Shown piece after piece: positions 9,907-18,512 of a stretch of DNA of 64,000 bases. The notes beneath the pieces were generated by a model. That model had not been told where the DNA came from, searched no databases, and saw only the letters and a program-made list of their open reading frames with translations. Source of the stretch: Rhizobium sp. CCGE 510 (GTDB lineage Bacteria; Pseudomonadota; Alphaproteobacteria; Rhizobiales; Rhizobiaceae); NCBI RefSeq assembly GCF_000292525.1, contig NZ_AEYF01000044.1:682001-746000 (forward strand), read 5' to 3'. Numbering within the stretch: the first letter of the stretch is position 1; each line of letters begins with the position of its first letter. The position numbers were made by a program, and so were the translations under genes.

Positions 9907-10731
9907 ATGAGCGATGCTGCGATGAAACTGGTGGTGGTTGGCGCAGCCGGGCGCATGGGGCAGACGCTGATCCGGCTCATCCATTCCATCGAGGGCGCCA
10001 CACTGCATGCCGCGGTCGAACGCAGCGGTTCGCCCTTTATCGGCAAGGATGCCGGCGAGATCGCCGGTCTCGGCCCGACCGGTGTCATCATCGGCGACGA
10101 TCCGCTCAATGCCTTTCTCGATGCTGAAGGCGTGCTCGACTTCACCTCGCCTGCCGCAACAGTGGAATTCTCAGGCCTGGCCGCTCAAGCTCGCATCGTC
10201 CATGTCGTCGGCACCACCGGCTGTTCGGCCGACGACAATGCCAAGATCACTGCAGCGGCCCGCCACGCCCGCATCGTCAAGTCAGGCAACATGAGCCTCG
10301 GGGTCAATCTGCTCAGCGTGCTCGCCGAACAGGCCGCGCGGGCGCTCGAGCCTGCCGACTGGGATATCGAGATCCTGGAAATGCACCACAAGCACAAGGT
10401 GGATGCGCCGTCCGGCACCGCCCTTCTGCTCGGCGAGGCCGCGGCAAAGGGGCGCGGCATCAATCTTGCCGCCAAATCCGTACGGGTGCGCGACGGCCAT
10501 ACCGGCGCCCGACAGGCCGGCACGATCGGCTTTGCGACGCTGCGCGGCGGCTCCGTCATCGGTGAGCATTCGGTGCTCTTTGCCGGCGAAGGCGAAATCG
10601 TCACCCTGTCGCACAGTGCGGCCGACCGTTCGATCTTTGCGCGCGGCGCCATCAAGGCGGCGCTCTGGGCGCGCAACAAGAAGCCGGGTCTCTATTCCAT
10701 GCTCGACGTGCTCGGGCTTTCTTCTTCATAA
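9907..10731 (+). CDS. dapB: 4-hydroxy-tetrahydrodipicolinate reductase
   Basis: NAD(P)H-dependent step of lysine and diaminopimelate synthesis; 274 aa. The Rossmann motif GAAGRMG is at 12-18, and the DapB signature HHKHKVDAPSGTA begins at about 160, where His and Lys residues act in catalysis. It follows the exporter by 15 bp and precedes gpmA by 21 bp, with GGAGG before gpmA, so it probably shares their transcript. Confidence 0.96.
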   Translation: MSDAAMKLVVVGAAGRMGQTLIRLIHSIEGATLHAAVERSGSPFIGKDAGEIAGLGPTGVIIGDDPLNAFLDAEGVLDFTSPAATVEFSGLAAQARIVHVVGTTGCSADDNAKITAAARHARIVKSGNMSLGVNLLSVLAEQAARALEPADWDIEILEMHHKHKVDAPSGTALLLGEAAAKGRGINLAAKSVRVRDGHTGARQAGTIGFATLRGGSVIGEHSVLFAGEGEIVTLSHSAADRSIFARGAIKAALWARNKKPGLYSMLDVLGLSSS

Positions 10732-10752
10732 CGATATTAAGGAGGCAAATTC

Positions 10753-11388
10753 ATGAGCGGTACCCTCGTCCTCGTTCGCCACGGCCAGAGCGACTGGAAC
10801 CTGAAGAATCTCTTCACCGGCTGGAAGGATCCCGATCTGACGGCGCTCGGCATCGAGGAAGCCAATGCCGGCGGCGCCGCACTTGCCGAATACGGGATCA
10901 AATTCGACGTCGCCTACACCTCGGTCCTAGTGCGCGCGCAGCACACGCTGAAGCTCATCCTCGACAAGGTCGGCCAGCCCGATCTCAAGACGATCCGCGA
11001 CCAGGCGCTGAACGAGCGCGATTACGGCGATCTCTCCGGTCTCAACAAGGACGATGCCCGCGCCAAATGGGGCGAGGAACAGGTGCATATCTGGCGCCGT
11101 TCCTATGAGGTGCCGCCTCCCGGCGGCGAAAGCCTGCGCGATACCGGCGCCCGCGTCTGGCCCTATTACCTCACCGAAATCCTGCCGCGCGTGCTCAACG
11201 GCGAGAAGGTGCTGGTTGCCGCACACGGGAATTCGCTGCGCTCGTTGGTGATGGTGCTCGACAAGCTGAGCAAGGAAGGCGTGCTTGCCCTCAATCTCGC
11301 AACCGGCGTGCCGATGGTCTACACGCTGAAGGCGGATTCCACCGTCGCGTCCAAGGAAGTGCTCGGCGACATGTCCGGCGCACACTGA
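10753..11388 (+). CDS. gpmA: 2,3-bisphosphoglycerate-dependent phosphoglycerate mutase
   Basis: Interconverts 3- and 2-phosphoglycerate in glycolysis; 211 aa, a short alphaproteobacterial form. The phosphohistidine motif LVRHGQSDW contains catalytic His10, FTGWKDPDLT follows near 20-29, and the second catalytic histidine is H158 in AAHGNSLR. The strong ribosome site AAGGAGG lies before ATG 10753. It converges on phnF; a perfect 10-bp hairpin in the 45-bp gap may end both transcripts. Confidence 0.95.
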   Translation: MSGTLVLVRHGQSDWNLKNLFTGWKDPDLTALGIEEANAGGAALAEYGIKFDVAYTSVLVRAQHTLKLILDKVGQPDLKTIRDQALNERDYGDLSGLNKDDARAKWGEEQVHIWRRSYEVPPPGGESLRDTGARVWPYYLTEILPRVLNGEKVLVAAHGNSLRSLVMVLDKLSKEGVLALNLATGVPMVYTLKADSTVASKEVLGDMSGAH

Positions 11389-11401
11389 AGCCCTGCCGTC
11401 C

Positions 11402-11425
11402 GTGCCAGCCGCAAGCGGCTGGCAC
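11402..11425. terminator. Hairpin between convergent gpmA and phnF
   Basis: A perfect 10-bp stem (GTGCCAGCCG / CGGCTGGCAC) with loop CAAG fills the 45-bp gap between two convergent stop codons. There is no clear T-tract on either strand, so it may be a weak bidirectional terminator or only a 3'-end stabiliser. Confidence 0.5.
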
Positions 11426-11433
11426 CTCATGTC

Positions 11434-12177
11434 TCAATTCTCGATGGTGAACTGCACCCGGTCGGCCGCGAACCGGCTGATCGAATATTGCACCGGCACG
11501 CCATCGAGATCGGTGTTCATCGCCTTGGCGATCAGCAGGATGGCGCCGGGGGTGAGTTCGAGGTCGGCCATATCGGCCGCACTCGCATGCGCGGCCGTCA
11601 CCTCGGTCGTCGCCCGGACATAGTCCGACAAACCAAGTTCGGCAAAAGCCTTGGTGATCGATTCGTGCTTGCGGTAGGCCTCACCGATCCCGGCGAAACG
11701 TTCGGCAGGAAACCAGCTCGTCGCCTTTGAAACCGGCCGCCTGTCGGCATGGCGTAATGTTTCCAGCCGGATCACCTGCTCCCCTGGCTTGAGATCCAGC
11801 CAACGGGCGACCTCGACACTCGCCTCCTCCTTCGCCTCATCGAGTAGAAGGCCGCGCATCTCACGCGCCTGATCGCCGATGCCGGCGGTGAATCGGGTGC
11901 GCCGGGTGATCGGGAAATTCAGCCGCTCCTTGCGCTCGATCAGCGTGCCGCGACCTTGTACCGCACGGACGATTCCTTCCTGCGTTAAAGCCGCCAAGGC
12001 GCTTCGCACCGTATGCCGGTTGACGCCGAATTGCAGCGCCAGCACCGTTTCCGGCGGCACCATTCCCGTTTCGTCATAGGTACCGCTGCTGATCGCTTCG
12101 CGGATCCGATCGGCGATCTGGCGCCAGAGCGCCACGCCGGTCTGCCTTTGCACCTGTTTCAATCCGCCGCCCCCCAT
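11434..12177 (-). CDS. phnF: Phosphonate operon regulator, GntR/HutC family
   Basis: Transcription factor of 247 aa. A winged-helix GntR domain covers about 12-80 (LWRQIADRI, TVRSALAALTQEG) and a UTRA ligand-binding domain covers about 95-240. It is divergent from phnG with a 91-bp space. That space holds a perfect inverted repeat (12235-12252) that probably is its operator, and a candidate Pho box (12184-12201). It presumably represses the phn genes until a phosphonate or pathway intermediate binds UTRA; the effector is inferred. Confidence 0.88.
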   Translation of the reverse strand: MGGGGLKQVQRQTGVALWRQIADRIREAISSGTYDETGMVPPETVLALQFGVNRHTVRSALAALTQEGIVRAVQGRGTLIERKERLNFPITRRTRFTAGIGDQAREMRGLLLDEAKEEASVEVARWLDLKPGEQVIRLETLRHADRRPVSKATSWFPAERFAGIGEAYRKHESITKAFAELGLSDYVRATTEVTAAHASAADMADLELTPGAILLIAKAMNTDLDGVPVQYSISRFAADRVQFTIEN

Positions 12178-12183
12178 TCCCGC

Positions 12184-12201
12184 TTGTCATACGCTTGTCG
12201 C
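12184..12201 (+). promoter_or_regulatory. Candidate Pho box upstream of phnG
   Basis: TTGTCAT-ACGC-TTGTCGC is an 11-bp-period direct repeat in the 7-4-7 layout of PhoB sites (consensus CTGTCAT-N4-CTGTCAT/C). Eleven of 14 repeat positions match. It lies 67 bp before the phnG ATG and next to the phnF start, consistent with phosphate-starvation control of the C-P lyase operon. Confidence 0.6.
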
Positions 12202-12234
12202 GACATCGATTTAAGCGTAGGTATCTTGTATGGT

Positions 12235-12252
12235 TGTCTATATCAATAGACA
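12235..12252. promoter_or_regulatory. Inverted repeat, likely PhnF operator
   Basis: A perfect 7-4-7 palindrome, TGTCTAT-ATCA-ATAGACA, lies 16 bp before the phnG ATG. GntR/HutC-family regulators bind such GT-n-TA-rich repeats. Its position just downstream of the Pho box would let PhnF block a PhoB-activated promoter. Confidence 0.65.
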
Positions 12253-12268
12253 TTTAAAGGAAGCGGCA

Positions 12269-12745
12269 ATGATATCGGCGGACAGGACAGACGCTGCGCC
12301 ACAGACGGTATCCGGGCGCAAACGCGCCGCCGATCTGCTGGCGCGCGCGGAACTGAGCGAACTCTCGGCGGTGTGGAATGCGTTGCCGGAAAAGCCCGTG
12401 GCACATCCGGTGCGCGGACCGGAGACCGGATTGGTGATGGTCCGCGGACGCATCGGCGGCGGCGGCGCTCCCTTCAATCTTGGCGAAGTGACGGTGACGC
12501 GGGCCACGATCCGGCTCGACTCCGGCTCGGTCGGCCATGCGCAGGCGCTCGGCACCGACCGTGAGAAGGCCCGGCTTGCGGCGATCTTCGACGCACTCTG
12601 GCAGGAGGAGGCGACAAAGGATTTCGTCGAACAGGCCCTGCTTTTGCCGATCACTGAGCGGATCGCCGATGCCGAACGCCGCAAGGCGGACGAGACGGCG
12701 GCGACCCGCGTCGATTTCTTCACCATGGTGCGGGGAGACAATTGA
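12269..12745 (+). CDS. phnG: C-P lyase complex subunit PhnG
   Basis: Subunit of the PhnGHIJ core, which forms ribose 1-phosphonate triphosphate from ATP and phosphonate. It has 158 aa with the family stretch VMVRGRIGGGGAPFNLGEVT at about 56-75, and a conserved C-terminus that includes RVDFFTMVRGD. ATG 12269 has AAAGGAAG a few bases upstream; an earlier GTG lies before the operator and is unlikely. It is the first gene of the plus-strand phn operon. Its stop overlaps the phnH start. Confidence 0.93.
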   Translation: MISADRTDAAPQTVSGRKRAADLLARAELSELSAVWNALPEKPVAHPVRGPETGLVMVRGRIGGGGAPFNLGEVTVTRATIRLDSGSVGHAQALGTDREKARLAAIFDALWQEEATKDFVEQALLLPITERIADAERRKADETAATRVDFFTMVRGDN

Positions 12746-13353
12746 TGGGACTGAAGACAGAAGCCCTGACCGGCGGCTTTGCCGACCCGGTCTTCCACGC
12801 CCAAAGCGTTTTCAAGATGCTGATGGATGGCATGGCTCGCCCCGGCACGATCCAGACCGTCCGGCCCAATGTCGCGCCGCCTGTGCCGTTCGGCATCGCC
12901 GCCGGCGCCATCGCGCTGACGCTTTGCGACCACGACACGCCTGTCTGGCTGTCCCAGGGACTGGCGAAATCGGCCGTGCCGGAATGGCTCGGCTTCCACA
13001 CCGGTGCGCCATTGACCACGGAGAAGGCAGAGGCGCGCTTCGCGTTCACGGAAGCGGGCATTCCGCTTTGCCCCTTCAGCCTGTTCGCCTCGGGCACGCA
13101 GGAATATCCCGACCGGTCGACGACCGTTGTCATCGAGCTCGCCGAACTCGAAGGCGGGCGCAGGCTGGCGCTGATGGGCCCCGGCATCCAGAGCGTGACC
13201 GAGATCGCGCCTGTCGGCCTGCCGGAAACCTTCCTGCGGCTTTGGGCCGAAAACCGTGCGCTCTTCCCGCGCGGCGTCGACATCGTGCTGACGTCGGGCG
13301 CGCGTTTTCTGTGCCTGCCGCGCACCACCAAGATCACAGCAACGGAGATCTGA
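12745..13353 (+). CDS. phnH: C-P lyase complex subunit PhnH
   Basis: Core-complex subunit of 202 aa with a PLP-transferase-like fold but no cofactor in known structures. Recognisable stretches are FADPVFHAQSVFKMLMDGMA near 12-31 and a phosphonate-family C-terminus (GARFLCLPRTTKI). The ATG at 12745 overlaps the phnG TGA (TGATG), indicating coupling. It is followed after 4 bp by phnI. Confidence 0.93.
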   Translation: MGLKTEALTGGFADPVFHAQSVFKMLMDGMARPGTIQTVRPNVAPPVPFGIAAGAIALTLCDHDTPVWLSQGLAKSAVPEWLGFHTGAPLTTEKAEARFAFTEAGIPLCPFSLFASGTQEYPDRSTTVVIELAELEGGRRLALMGPGIQSVTEIAPVGLPETFLRLWAENRALFPRGVDIVLTSGARFLCLPRTTKITATEI

Positions 13354-13357
13354 GCTC

Positions 13358-14464
13358 ATGTATGTTGCCGTCAAGGGTGGCGAGGCCGCCATCGCCAATG
13401 CCCACCGCCTGCTCGCCGACCGCCGCCGCGGCGACCGTTCGCTGCCGGCGATCGGCATCGAACAGATCGTGGCGCAGCTGGCGCTCGCCGTCGACCGGGT
13501 GATGGCCGAGGCCTCGCTTTTCGACCGCACGCTCGCAGCGCTTGCCGTCCGCCAATCGCGCGGCGACATGATCGAGGCGATCTTCCTGCTGCGCGCCTAC
13601 CGCACGACGCTGCCGCGTTTCGGCTATTCCAAGCCGCTCGACACGGCTGATATGACGATCGAACGCCGCATCTCGGCGACCTACAAGGATCTGCCGGGCG
13701 GCCAGCTTCTTGGGCCCACCTTCGATTATACCCACCGGCTGCTCGATCCGTCGCTGCTCTCCGACGAGGCGGTCGAGGCGCCTGCCCAGCGCGCCGCCGA
13801 GACCGGCCGCGTCATGCGCGTCTCCGAGATCCTCGGCGAGGAGGGGCTGATCGAGGCCGACGGCGACATGCCTGAAGATCATGAGATCGGCGACCTGACC
13901 CGCGAGCCGATGGAGTTTCCGATGACCCGCGATCTGCGCCTGCAGGCGCTTGCCCGCGGCGACGAGGGCTTCCTGCTGGCGCTCGGTTATTCCACCCAGC
14001 GCGGCTACGGCCGCAACCACCCTTTCACCGGCGAGATCCGTATCGGCGAGGTCGAGGTGGAATTCGACGTGCCGGAACTCGGTTTTGCCGTCTCGCTCGG
14101 CACGATCCAGGTCACCGAATGCCAGATGGTCAATCAGTTCAAGGGTTCGGCCAAGGCGCCGCCGCAATTCACCCGCGGCTACGGCCTGGTTTTCGGCCAG
14201 AGCGAGCGCAAGGCGATGGCGATGTCACTGGTCGACCGAGCGCTTCGTGCCGAAGAGCTCGGCGAGGATATCACCGCGCCGGCGCAGGACGAGGAATTCG
14301 TTATCTCCCATTCCGACAATGTTCAGGCGACCGGCTTCGTCGAGCACCTGAAGCTTCCGCATTATGTGGATTTCCAGGCCGAACTCGATCTTGTCCGCCG
14401 CATGCGCCGCGAATTCGAAGCCGCCCGCAACGCCGGCGAAGACATGAAGGAAGCCGCCGAATGA
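13358..14464 (+). CDS. phnI: C-P lyase complex subunit PhnI (nucleosidase component)
   Basis: Large core-complex subunit of 368 aa. E. coli PhnI with PhnG, H and L makes ribose 1-phosphonate triphosphate and alone shows nucleosidase activity. The N-terminus MYVAVKGGEAAIANAH and the segment GYSTQRGYGRNHPFTGEIR (about 209-227) are diagnostic. Its last codons overlap the phnJ start by four bases. Confidence 0.95.
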   Translation: MYVAVKGGEAAIANAHRLLADRRRGDRSLPAIGIEQIVAQLALAVDRVMAEASLFDRTLAALAVRQSRGDMIEAIFLLRAYRTTLPRFGYSKPLDTADMTIERRISATYKDLPGGQLLGPTFDYTHRLLDPSLLSDEAVEAPAQRAAETGRVMRVSEILGEEGLIEADGDMPEDHEIGDLTREPMEFPMTRDLRLQALARGDEGFLLALGYSTQRGYGRNHPFTGEIRIGEVEVEFDVPELGFAVSLGTIQVTECQMVNQFKGSAKAPPQFTRGYGLVFGQSERKAMAMSLVDRALRAEELGEDITAPAQDEEFVISHSDNVQATGFVEHLKLPHYVDFQAELDLVRRMRREFEAARNAGEDMKEAAE

Positions 14465-15336
14465 GCGATCTGGCCTGCTACAACTTCGCCTATCTCGACG
14501 AACAGACCAAGCGGATGATCCGCCGCGCCATCCTGAAAGCGATTGCCATTCCGGGCTACCAGGTGCCCTTTGCCTCTCGCGAAATGCCGATGCCCTACGG
14601 CTGGGGCACCGGCGGCGTGCAGGTGACGGCCTCGATCATCGGACCCGACGACGTGCTGAAGGTCATCGACCAGGGCGCCGACGACACGACCAACGCCGTT
14701 TCCATCCGCGCTTTCTTCCAGAAAGTCGCCAATGTCGCGGTGACGACGCGTACCGGCGAGGCGACGATCATTCAGACCCGCCACCGCATTCCGGAAGAGA
14801 AGCTCGGACCTGGCCAGGTGCTCGTCTATCAGGTGCCAATCCCCGAACCGCTGCGCTTCCTCGAGCCGCGCGAGACCGAGACCCGCAAGATGCATGCTCT
14901 CGAGGAATACGGCCTGATGCATGTGAAGCTCTACGAGGACATCGCCCATAACGGTCGCATCTCCAAGACCTATGCCTATCCGGTGAAGGTGCATGGCCGC
15001 TATGTCATGGATCCGTCGCCGACGCCCAAATTCGACAATCCGAAGATGCACATGTCGGACGCGCTGCAGCTCTTCGGCGCCGGACGCGAGAAACGCATCT
15101 ATGCGGTTCCGCCCTATACCGACGTCGTCAGCCTGGATTTCGAGGACTATCCTTTCGACATCCAGCGCTTCGACAAGCCTTGCGCCCTTTGCGGCGCCGA
15201 GGATGTCTATCTCGACGAAGTGGTTCTCGACGACAAGGGCGGGCGCATGTTCGTCTGCTCCGACACCGATCATTGCGAAGACCGCCGCGCCCACGGGCAT
15301 GCCGGCGAGATGCTGGCCCGGGAGGCTGCAGAATGA
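14461..15336 (+). CDS. phnJ: Alpha-D-ribose 1-methylphosphonate 5-phosphate C-P lyase PhnJ
   Basis: Radical SAM-type enzyme that breaks the carbon-phosphorus bond; 291 aa. The four cysteines of the Fe-S/catalytic site occur as CX2CX21CX5C at residues 241, 244, 266 and 272, the same numbering as the E. coli enzyme, so the active site is intact. The start ATG 14461 overlaps the phnI stop (ATGA). The open frame continues upstream but would lie inside phnI. The stop overlaps the phnK start. Confidence 0.97.
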   Translation: MSDLACYNFAYLDEQTKRMIRRAILKAIAIPGYQVPFASREMPMPYGWGTGGVQVTASIIGPDDVLKVIDQGADDTTNAVSIRAFFQKVANVAVTTRTGEATIIQTRHRIPEEKLGPGQVLVYQVPIPEPLRFLEPRETETRKMHALEEYGLMHVKLYEDIAHNGRISKTYAYPVKVHGRYVMDPSPTPKFDNPKMHMSDALQLFGAGREKRIYAVPPYTDVVSLDFEDYPFDIQRFDKPCALCGAEDVYLDEVVLDDKGGRMFVCSDTDHCEDRRAHGHAGEMLAREAAE

Positions 15337-16109
15337 GCGATATCCCGCTTCTCAAAGTCCATGACGTTTCGAAATTCTACGGCAACCGGATCGGCTGCCG
15401 CGACGTTTCCTTCGAGCTCTGGCCGGGCGAAGTGCTCGCCATCGTCGGCGAGTCCGGCTCCGGCAAGACGACGCTGCTCAACTGCCTCTCCACCCGGCTT
15501 ATGCCGAGCACAGGCAGCGTCGAATATCACATGCGCGACGGCAGCTACCGCGATCTCTACCGCATGAACGAGGCCGAGCGGCGTTTCCTGATGCGCACCG
15601 ACTGGGGCTTCGTGCACCAGAACCCGGCCGACGGCCTGCGTATGACGGTTTCGGCCGGCGCCAATGTCGGCGAACGGCTGATGGCGATCGGTGACCGGCA
15701 CTATGGCAAGATCCGCGCTTCGGCGATCGACTGGCTGGAACGGGTCGAGATCGACGCCGACCGCATCGACGACCAGCCGCGCGCCTTTTCCGGCGGCATG
15801 CGCCAGCGCCTGCAGATCGCCCGCAACCTCGTCACCGGCCCGCGCCTCGTCTTCATGGACGAACCCACAGGCGGCCTCGACGTCTCGGTGCAGGCGCGCC
15901 TGCTCGATCTGGTGCGCGGCCTCGTCAACGATCTCGACCTGTCGGCGATCATCGTCACCCACGATCTCGCCGTCGCCCGCCTGCTCTCACACCGGATGAT
16001 GGTGATGAAGGACGGCTACGTCATCGAACACGGGCTCACCGACCGGGTGCTCGACGACCCGCGCGAACCCTACACGCAGCTGCTCGTCTCCTCGATCCTG
16101 CAGGTCTGA
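15333..16109 (+). CDS. phnK: C-P lyase ATP-binding subunit PhnK
   Basis: ABC-type ATPase of 258 aa that binds the PhnGHIJ core rather than a membrane permease. Walker A GESGSGKT is at 39-46, signature FSGGMRQR near 152, and Walker B LVFMDEPTGGLD from about 172. The ATG at 15333 overlaps the phnJ TGA. It resembles peptide-transporter ATPases, but the context and the family N-terminus (PLLKVHDVSKFYG) support PhnK. Confidence 0.93.
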   Translation: MSDIPLLKVHDVSKFYGNRIGCRDVSFELWPGEVLAIVGESGSGKTTLLNCLSTRLMPSTGSVEYHMRDGSYRDLYRMNEAERRFLMRTDWGFVHQNPADGLRMTVSAGANVGERLMAIGDRHYGKIRASAIDWLERVEIDADRIDDQPRAFSGGMRQRLQIARNLVTGPRLVFMDEPTGGLDVSVQARLLDLVRGLVNDLDLSAIIVTHDLAVARLLSHRMMVMKDGYVIEHGLTDRVLDDPREPYTQLLVSSILQV

Positions 16110-16141
16110 GCGTACGGTCCGAAACCAGAAAAGAAGATATC

Positions 16142-16849
16142 ATGCCAACGCCCCTCGTCGTTTCCGAAGTCTCGAAGAGTTTCACCATGCACCTGCGCGA
16201 CGGCATCAGGCTGCCCGTGGTTTCCAATGTCGCCTTCTCGGTCGCATCAGGCGAATGCGTCGTGCTCGGTGGCCCATCGGGCATCGGCAAGAGCTCGCTG
16301 CTCAAGATGATTTACGGCAATTATGCCGTCGACACCGGCCAGATCCTCATTCGCCACGACGGACGCATCGTCGATCTCGCCGCCGCCGATCCACGCACCG
16401 TGCTTAATGTGCGCCGCCATACGCTCGGCTATGTCAGCCAGTTCCTGCGCACCGTGCCGCGCGTCGCGGCGATCGATGTGGTCGCCGAACCGCTTGTGGC
16501 ACGCGGCGAAGACACCGTCGCCGCACGGGAGAAGGCGGGCGCCCTGCTTGCCCGGCTCAATCTGCCGGAAGCGCTCTGGCAGCTGCCGCCCGCCACCTTC
16601 TCCGGCGGCGAGCAGCAGCGCGTCAACATCGCCCGCGGCTTCATCACCGAACACAGGATCCTGCTTCTCGACGAACCCACCGCCTCGCTCGATGCCAAAA
16701 ACCGTGCCGTCGTCGTCGGCATGATCGAGGAGAAGAAGCAGGCGGGCGTCGCCCTTCTCGGCATCTTCCACGACGAGGAAGTGCGCGAAGCGGTCGCCGA
16801 CCGCATCCTCGACGTCCAGCTCTTCTCGCCTGGAAAGATCGCTGCATGA
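16142..16849 (+). CDS. phnL: C-P lyase ATP-binding subunit PhnL
   Basis: Second cytoplasmic ABC ATPase of the C-P lyase pathway, needed with PhnGHI to couple phosphonate to ATP; 235 aa. Walker A GPSGIGKSS is at about 44-52, signature FSGGEQQR near 153 and Walker B ILLLDEPTASLD near 173. It has 32 bp of spacer after phnK with an AAGAAGA ribosome site. It overlaps the next gene by four bases. Confidence 0.93.
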   Translation: MPTPLVVSEVSKSFTMHLRDGIRLPVVSNVAFSVASGECVVLGGPSGIGKSSLLKMIYGNYAVDTGQILIRHDGRIVDLAAADPRTVLNVRRHTLGYVSQFLRTVPRVAAIDVVAEPLVARGEDTVAAREKAGALLARLNLPEALWQLPPATFSGGEQQRVNIARGFITEHRILLLDEPTASLDAKNRAVVVGMIEEKKQAGVALLGIFHDEEVREAVADRILDVQLFSPGKIAA

Positions 16850-17463
16850 GCCGCAAGCTGGGCACCGACCCCTATGTCCACGAGACGGCCTCCGTCAGCG
16901 ATTCCACCTTCGGGCGCTATACGGAGGTCTCGGAACGCTGCCGCATCAGCGAGGCCAGCTTCGGCGACTATTCCTACATCATGCAGGACGGCTCGGTCTG
17001 GTGTGCGACAATCGGCAAATTCGTCAATATCGCCGCCGCTGTGCGCATCAACGCCACCAACCATCCCACCTGGCGCGCGACGCTGCATCATTTCACCTAT
17101 CGCGCCGCCGACTACTGGCCGGACGGCGACATGGAAACGGATTTCTTCGCCTGGCGGCGCGCAAACCGCGTGACGATCGGCAACGACGTCTGGATCGGCC
17201 ATGGGGCGACGATCCTGCCCGGCGTCACCGTCGGCAACGGCGCAGTGATCGGCGCCGGCGCGGTGGTGTCGAAGGACGTCGCTCCCTACACGATCGTCGG
17301 CGGCGTGCCGGCCAAACCAATCCGTGAGCGCTTCTCCAAGGAGATCGGTGAGCGGATGGACAGGCTGTCCTGGTGGGATTGGGAGCACGGCCGGCTGCGC
17401 CAGGCGCTGGAGGATTTCCGCAACCTTGACGCGGAAGATTTTCTGTCCCGCTACGGCGGTTAA
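16846..17463 (+). CDS. Hexapeptide-repeat acetyltransferase of the phosphonate operon
   Basis: Left-handed beta-helix acyltransferase of 205 aa (DapH/CatB/VatD-like; a phosphonate-associated subgroup is known). Imperfect hexapeptide repeats run through about 10-60 and 105-160 (for example VTIGNDVWIGHGATILPGVT), with the CatB-like loop NATNHPTW at about 67-74 and conserved histidines. It overlaps phnL (ATGA). It could N-acetylate aminoalkylphosphonates, a role played in E. coli by the unrelated PhnO; that function is inferred from position only. Confidence 0.82.
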   Translation: MSRKLGTDPYVHETASVSDSTFGRYTEVSERCRISEASFGDYSYIMQDGSVWCATIGKFVNIAAAVRINATNHPTWRATLHHFTYRAADYWPDGDMETDFFAWRRANRVTIGNDVWIGHGATILPGVTVGNGAVIGAGAVVSKDVAPYTIVGGVPAKPIRERFSKEIGERMDRLSWWDWEHGRLRQALEDFRNLDAEDFLSRYGG

Positions 17464-17580
17464 ACCCGCGATATAGATGCGGAGAATTGTGACACGACTT
17501 ACACAAAAACGACATGCGAGGTTCATCAAGCGGGACTAATGCGATGCTGACCAGGGCCTGGAGTGCAAAGGGAAAGCATG

Positions 17581-18426
17581 ATGTTCGAGCTGAAGAATGT
17601 CACACGTCGTTTCGGAAAAAAGCTCGCCGTAGATTCCGTCACGCTCGACATTCCTCAGGGTCAGATGGTCGGCATCATCGGCCGCTCCGGCGCCGGGAAA
17701 TCGACGCTCTTGCGGATGATCAACCGGCTGCAGGAACCGAGCTCCGGCTCCATTCATTTTTCCGGCGTCGAGGTCTCCGGGCTTCGCGGCCGGGCACTGC
17801 GCAACTGGCAGCGCGATTGCGCGATGATCTTCCAGCAGTTCAACCTGGTGCCGCGCCTCGACGTTCTGACCAATGTCATGCTTGGCCGCCTCAACCACCG
17901 CTCGACGCTTCTGAGCCTGCTCAACATCTTCACCCGCGAGGAACGTGTGCATGCCATCGCAGCACTCGAACGCCTCGGCATCGAGCAGACGGCGCTGCAG
18001 GCAGCCGGCACGCTTTCCGGCGGCCAGCAGCAGCGCGTAGCGATTGCGCGGGCGCTGATGCAGAACCCGAAGATGGTTCTCGCCGACGAGCCGATCGCCT
18101 CGCTCGATCCGCTCAATGCCAAGATCGTCATGGATGCGCTGCGCGATATCAACGAGCGCGAGGGCATCACCGTCATCACCAACCTTCACACGCTCGACAC
18201 CGCCCGCAACTATTGTGAACGCATCGTCGGCATGGCCGGCGGCCGCGTCGTCTTCGACGGCAAGGCTTCGGAACTGACCGCCGAGGCGGTCAAGGCAATC
18301 TACGGGACGGACAAGGATGGCGCCAGCATCGACGAAACGATGACCTCGACATCGATCAATATCGCTCCCGAGCGGGCAGACAATCAAACCGCCGGCACCC
18401 AACCGCTGGCGCTGGCCGGTCTCTGA
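17581..18426 (+). CDS. phnC: Phosphonate ABC transporter ATP-binding protein PhnC
   Basis: ATPase of the PhnCDE importer; 281 aa from ATG 17581. Walker A GRSGAGKST is at about 34-42, signature LSGGQQQR near 146 and Walker B MVLADEPIASLD from about 165. Two adjacent ATGs (17578, 17581) follow AAAGGGAAA; the second has the better spacing. The 117-bp gap after the acetyltransferase gene contains TGTGACACGACTTACACA, whose reverse complement loosely resembles a Pho box, so a separate promoter is possible but unproven. Confidence 0.92.
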   Translation: MFELKNVTRRFGKKLAVDSVTLDIPQGQMVGIIGRSGAGKSTLLRMINRLQEPSSGSIHFSGVEVSGLRGRALRNWQRDCAMIFQQFNLVPRLDVLTNVMLGRLNHRSTLLSLLNIFTREERVHAIAALERLGIEQTALQAAGTLSGGQQQRVAIARALMQNPKMVLADEPIASLDPLNAKIVMDALRDINEREGITVITNLHTLDTARNYCERIVGMAGGRVVFDGKASELTAEAVKAIYGTDKDGASIDETMTSTSINIAPERADNQTAGTQPLALAGL

Positions 18427-18512
18427 GCGAGGCGGCCGCGATCGAGCGCCCGCGTCAAGGGCACACTTCTTCGTAACGGAAGACCGGGGGCACCGGTCAA
18501 TAGGAGAGACAC

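Noticed and set aside
17485..17515. Pho box-like sequence before phnC
   Set aside because: The match is weak and reversed relative to the gene, so it is not listed as a site.
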